A stretch of 64,000 bases of DNA from Castor canadensis (Eukaryota; Chordata; Mammalia; Rodentia; Castoridae). Location: positions 14,905,501-14,969,500 of the forward strand of contig NC_133397.1 of the NCBI RefSeq assembly GCF_047511655.1, read 5' to 3'. The notes under the pieces were generated by a model that saw only the letters and a list, made by a program, of their open reading frames with translations, had not been told where the DNA came from and ran no database searches. Of this stretch, positions 60,697 through 64,000 are shown in pieces. The position numbers and the translations under genes were made by a program. Positions within the stretch are counted from its first letter, which is position 1, and each line of letters opens with the position of its first letter.

Positions 60697-60938
60697 AGCT
60701 GGGCATAGTGGTCTGTGCCTGTAATCCCAGCTACTCAGGAGGTGGAAGCAGAAGATTTCAAGTCCACGTTCAGCCCAGGCAAAGGCATCACAAAACTCTG
60801 TCTCAAAAACAAAATTAAAAGCAATCAAACAAACACACAAATGGGCTGGAGCCATGGCTCAAGTGGTGAACACTTGCCTAGCATGTATGAGTCCCTGGGC
60901 TACAATCTCAGTAAACCACCCCTGGGGGGAAAAAAAAT
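60697..60938 (+). repeat. B1-ID dimeric SINE
   Basis: B1-like unit with the pol III B-box-like 'ttcaagtcc' and 'gtgcctgtaatcccagctac', ending 'ctgtctcaaaaacaaaatta'. Then an ID-like unit 'gggctggagccatggctcaa' and an A tail at 60931. Confidence 0.9.
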
Positions 60939-61620
60939 CCCATTTTAAAAAGCTTTACTCACTTTAATTTTTTCCAGGCAGGTGGGAGAAGAGAGAGAAA
61001 ATGTTTGTTTATTAAGTTCATACAATTTGATCAATATTCGGATCAGATAGATTTTCAGTAGAAAGCTTAAACAACGTTCCTGAAGCAGTAACTCCCGATG
61101 GCTGCTACGAGAAGTTATTCCACACTTGATGGCCTTATTAAAGCAATGGGAATCTATTCTATTCCAGTTCTGGAGCCCAGATGTTTTGAACCAAGTCCTA
61201 GGGGCTAAAATAAGGAAGCTTCAGGGGGAGAATCTGGTTTTCTGTTGCCTGTATTCATGGCTTGTGGCCATTCTCTCCCATCTCTGCCTCCATGGCCAAA
61301 TTGTCCTCTGTGCCACATCTCTCTCGGCCTTGCTTTATAAAGACACGCACGAGTATATTTGGAACTCACATGGTCAACTCAGGCTACTTTCCCTACATCA
61401 AGATCCCCAACTTAATCACATCTGCAAAGTCTTTTTGCGATATAGCGTAGCATTCAGAGGTTCCAGGAGTTAGGACCTGGAAATCTTTGTGAACCATTAT
61501 TCAGTCTCCTACATCCTTAGGTGAGGATGACTCCAGGATTATTAAATGACTGCTAAGGACCTTTAATTTTAATTGTGGGCTAATATGAATGCACCATACT
61601 GGTTGGGAAAAAGGGACAGT
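60939..61620. other. intergenic, no gene; LTR-like remnant possible
   Basis: Positions 61080-61480 may be an old LTR remnant ('cacatggtcaactcaggcta'). Not assigned. Confidence 0.35.
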
Positions 61621-61815
61621 GGATAAAAGCATACATTTTTGTGTCAGACAAATTTAAATTGTAATCCTAGCTTTGTCTTGGATCATGGGAAACTTTTTAA
61701 CCTCTTTGAGCCTCAGTCTTCTGATATGTATGTGGTGATAATATCAACCTCTTCACAGGAACAGTGTGAGAGTTAAGCATGCTGGTCTCTTTACAGTACT
61801 TTTTACAGTGTTTGA
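61621..61815 (+). repeat. MIR SINE
   Basis: Sense MIR order: 'gtgtcagacaaatttaaatt', 'gtaatcctagctttgtcttg', 'aacctctttgagcctcagtc', 'gagagttaagcatgctggtc'. Confidence 0.78.
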
Positions 61816-63689
61816 CATATCATATGTTTCTGCAAATGGTTTTCCATATCACAACGCACAACTCCTTTTAGCTTATCTCAGGTGGTTAGGTACTGACTGT
61901 CAAAACATTTAGAGGTATCAGTAGAAAGATAATTTATGACATATTATTGTGTGAAAAGACATTGAAGCTGATGTCAAATGACAAAGTGTAAATCTGAAAT
62001 AGCAGACTAACAAATAATATTGCAGAAATTTTTGAGTAGATTTGTAAGGAATTTTGGAAAGCAGAAAATATCAGAGATGCAATGGATTCAAAGATGGGAA
62101 AGAGCACTGAATCTGGAGTCAGAATACCTTTCGTTTGTGCTCTAGATTTATTTATTCCTCTCTGACTGGGCTCAGGGAACCCACTTGACTCTAAGCTTCT
62201 GTGTTTTAATGTATGAAAGGGGAAGAATAAGGCTGCAGTTGTGAGTATATAAAAATGCTTCAAGTATGTTCTTAAACACTTTATAGTAAGAAGCCATCAG
62301 GACACCCCTTTCTCTGGTAAGAAAGACAAAGAAGACCCACCTACATGTGGGTCCACAATGAACTTTCTTGCATAATTAAACAGATAAAAAAAAATCAACA
62401 AACAGAATATCTGGCTCTTGAAGCACTGAGTAGCATTTGAACCCAGTTTTACCTTCCAAACAAATCCTGCCTGCCACCACCATGAGTGAACATTTTATTG
62501 AAAAGTTCCATGGTGCTGTAAGGCCAGATGTATGAAGCACACACAGCTCTTTTTCCAGTAGCAATTATCTGATGAAACTGTGCCTTGTCTGTGGCAGGCC
62601 AACAGGCTCTATTCCCATTGGAACAGGGAGCACGTGCTATGGTATTTATAAACTGTAAAAGATGTTTGTCTGCGTGCACAGCACATGCATTCATCCCTGA
62701 GTGCCAGCAACAAATAGCCTTCCTGTTGCTGACAAGCTAATGATGAATTCATAAATTCTGTCAGCAAAATTACCATTGCAAGGGATTCTCTGCACAGATG
62801 AGGACAACTCCTGCATATGCAGTTTTAATTGTGGTTTGAGCAGAGGGCAAAGATCTGGGTCAGAGACTTGATGCATCCTTCTCCATGTCAGCCCTAGCAG
62901 GATCTAGAGATAAAGGGAGAATCCTGGTGCACGGCATCATAGAGAAAGTGAACCATGGGCGTCAGTGTGCTCAGAACCCTCACTTCATCCCTCCCACTAC
63001 CTCGTAAGAGAAGCCTTCAGAGCCAGCACAGACATCATCTCTCTTCATTGCTGGGGGCTGCAGAGGCCAGGACTTCTGAATCCTACCGAGGCTTCCTAGG
63101 GTGTTGATTGTGTTGGGAATATTCATGGGAATCGTTTGTGTTTGCTTATACCCTTTGTCTCTGGGCAGACCTAACAGCTGAGCAACTCATAAAAACGAGC
63201 CAAAGCCCTCCACGGTGTTCATAGCAGTAGGTACAGGCCCTCTCCATCATTCCCTTCCTGTTTCTACTGCATCTGGGTGTGAGCTGGCTCCTGCTCTCAG
63301 CATTGACTTTTGTTCACCATCTGCCCGTGAGTCTTGACAAATTATTTCTGTTCCTTACTCCAGTGTACCTCATTCCCCCAGTCTATGTGTACTCCCATGT
63401 TAGATCATTTTCCTTGGTAATGTACTCCAAATAACCTAAATAACCAAATGTACTCCTAAAAACCAAATAACCAACCAGCTGGGTTTCAGCCCCACCCACT
63501 GAAAGCCCTGGGGAGAGAGAGACCTGGCATTCCATTCCTTCAACAGGAATATATTGCAGTCTATTCTATGTCATGTTCTCCTCTACTGTGTATGTGCTCT
63601 GACACAGTGCTGAAAAGAAGACAGTGCTGGCTTATAAGAATCATGTAATCTAATGGAGTGGTCATCCAGGGCTGTAATGTCTAAGTCAA
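61816..63689. other. intergenic, nothing recognised
   Basis: No gene, RNA or clear repeat. Short frames near 62376-62876 on the minus strand have no family resemblance. Confidence 0.4.
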
Positions 63690-63863
63690 GTAGGAAAACA
63701 GCACAGGCCTTGGAGATCAGATTTTTGTTCAGGGCCTGGCTTCATTACTTTTTTACTTTGTGACTAAGGTCAGGTTAATTAACCTCTCTGAAGCCTCCAT
63801 GGGCTGTTAAGGTCCATCTCACATGGTTGAGATAATGCACATTAAGGATACATAGTAGGTGCT
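63690..63863 (+). repeat. MIR SINE
   Basis: Sense MIR order: 'acagcacaggccttggagat', 'ttactttgtgactaaggtca', 'aacctctctgaagcctccat', 'gatacatagtaggtgctt'. Confidence 0.72.
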
Positions 63864-64000
63864 TGTTATGCTTTGGATCTGAAATGTCCCCCAAACACTG
63901 TCCACTAAAGGCTTGGTTGTCAACTGACTTTTTGGAAGTGATTGGATCATGAGAGCTCTGATTTCATCAATGGACTAATCCTCCTATAGGTTCATAATTG
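63864..64000 (+). repeat. MaLR-type LTR, cut by window end
   Basis: It starts TGTTATG with 'ctttggatctgaaatgtccc', the same beginning as the LTR at 670. Only the first 137 bp are inside the window. Confidence 0.65.

Overview
This window is mammalian nuclear DNA, from a rodent. It is AT-rich with a single strong CpG island. Most of it is intronic or intergenic sequence full of interspersed repeats, and it holds one recognisable protein-coding gene. Many SINEs join a 7SL/B1-like part to a tRNA-Ala/ID-like part. Their ID-like units (consensus style 'gctcaagtggtagagtgcctgcctagcaagc'-like) and the 3' end of a young L1 look to me like those of beaver (Castor) or another castorimorph. That species guess is from memory and moderate at best.

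The gene is KCNS3, encoding the silent voltage-gated potassium-channel subunit Kv9.3. Its whole 491-residue coding sequence lies in one uninterrupted exon on the + strand at 54282-55757. A good splice acceptor sits just upstream (54208-54225) and a polyadenylation signal at 56214. A CpG island at about 14.8-16.4 kb, with a CCAAT box and GC boxes near 15.15 kb and several donor sites, is the likely KCNS3 promoter and first non-coding exon. That would make about 15.3-54.2 kb KCNS3 intron. This fits the known gene layout (non-coding 5' exon(s), single coding 3' exon), but the link is inferred.

Layout: 1-14.8 kb is 5' flank, with scattered SINEs and a near-complete minus-strand MaLR provirus-like element (7974-11060) that carries a nested SINE. 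14.8-16.4 kb is the CpG island. 16.4-54.2 kb is the putative intron, with MIRs, MaLR-type LTRs, a MER5A-like DNA transposon, microsatellites, a young 5'-truncated L1 with target-site duplications (37790-39672), a nearly identical 1.5-kb tandem duplication (42595-45589), and a decayed antisense L1 with nested SINE and LTR insertions (about 43.9-48.4 kb). 54.2-56.24 kb is the KCNS3 terminal exon. 56.24-64 kb is 3' flank with MIRs, SINEs and an LTR cut by the window end.

I found no prokaryotic-type system, CRISPR array, tRNA/rRNA gene or second functional protein-coding gene. The observations most worth checking are the near-identical tandem duplication, the young L1 insertion, the full MaLR element, an inverted pair of a ~365-bp repeat, and a perfect 26-bp palindrome. 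None of them amounts to a new biological system.
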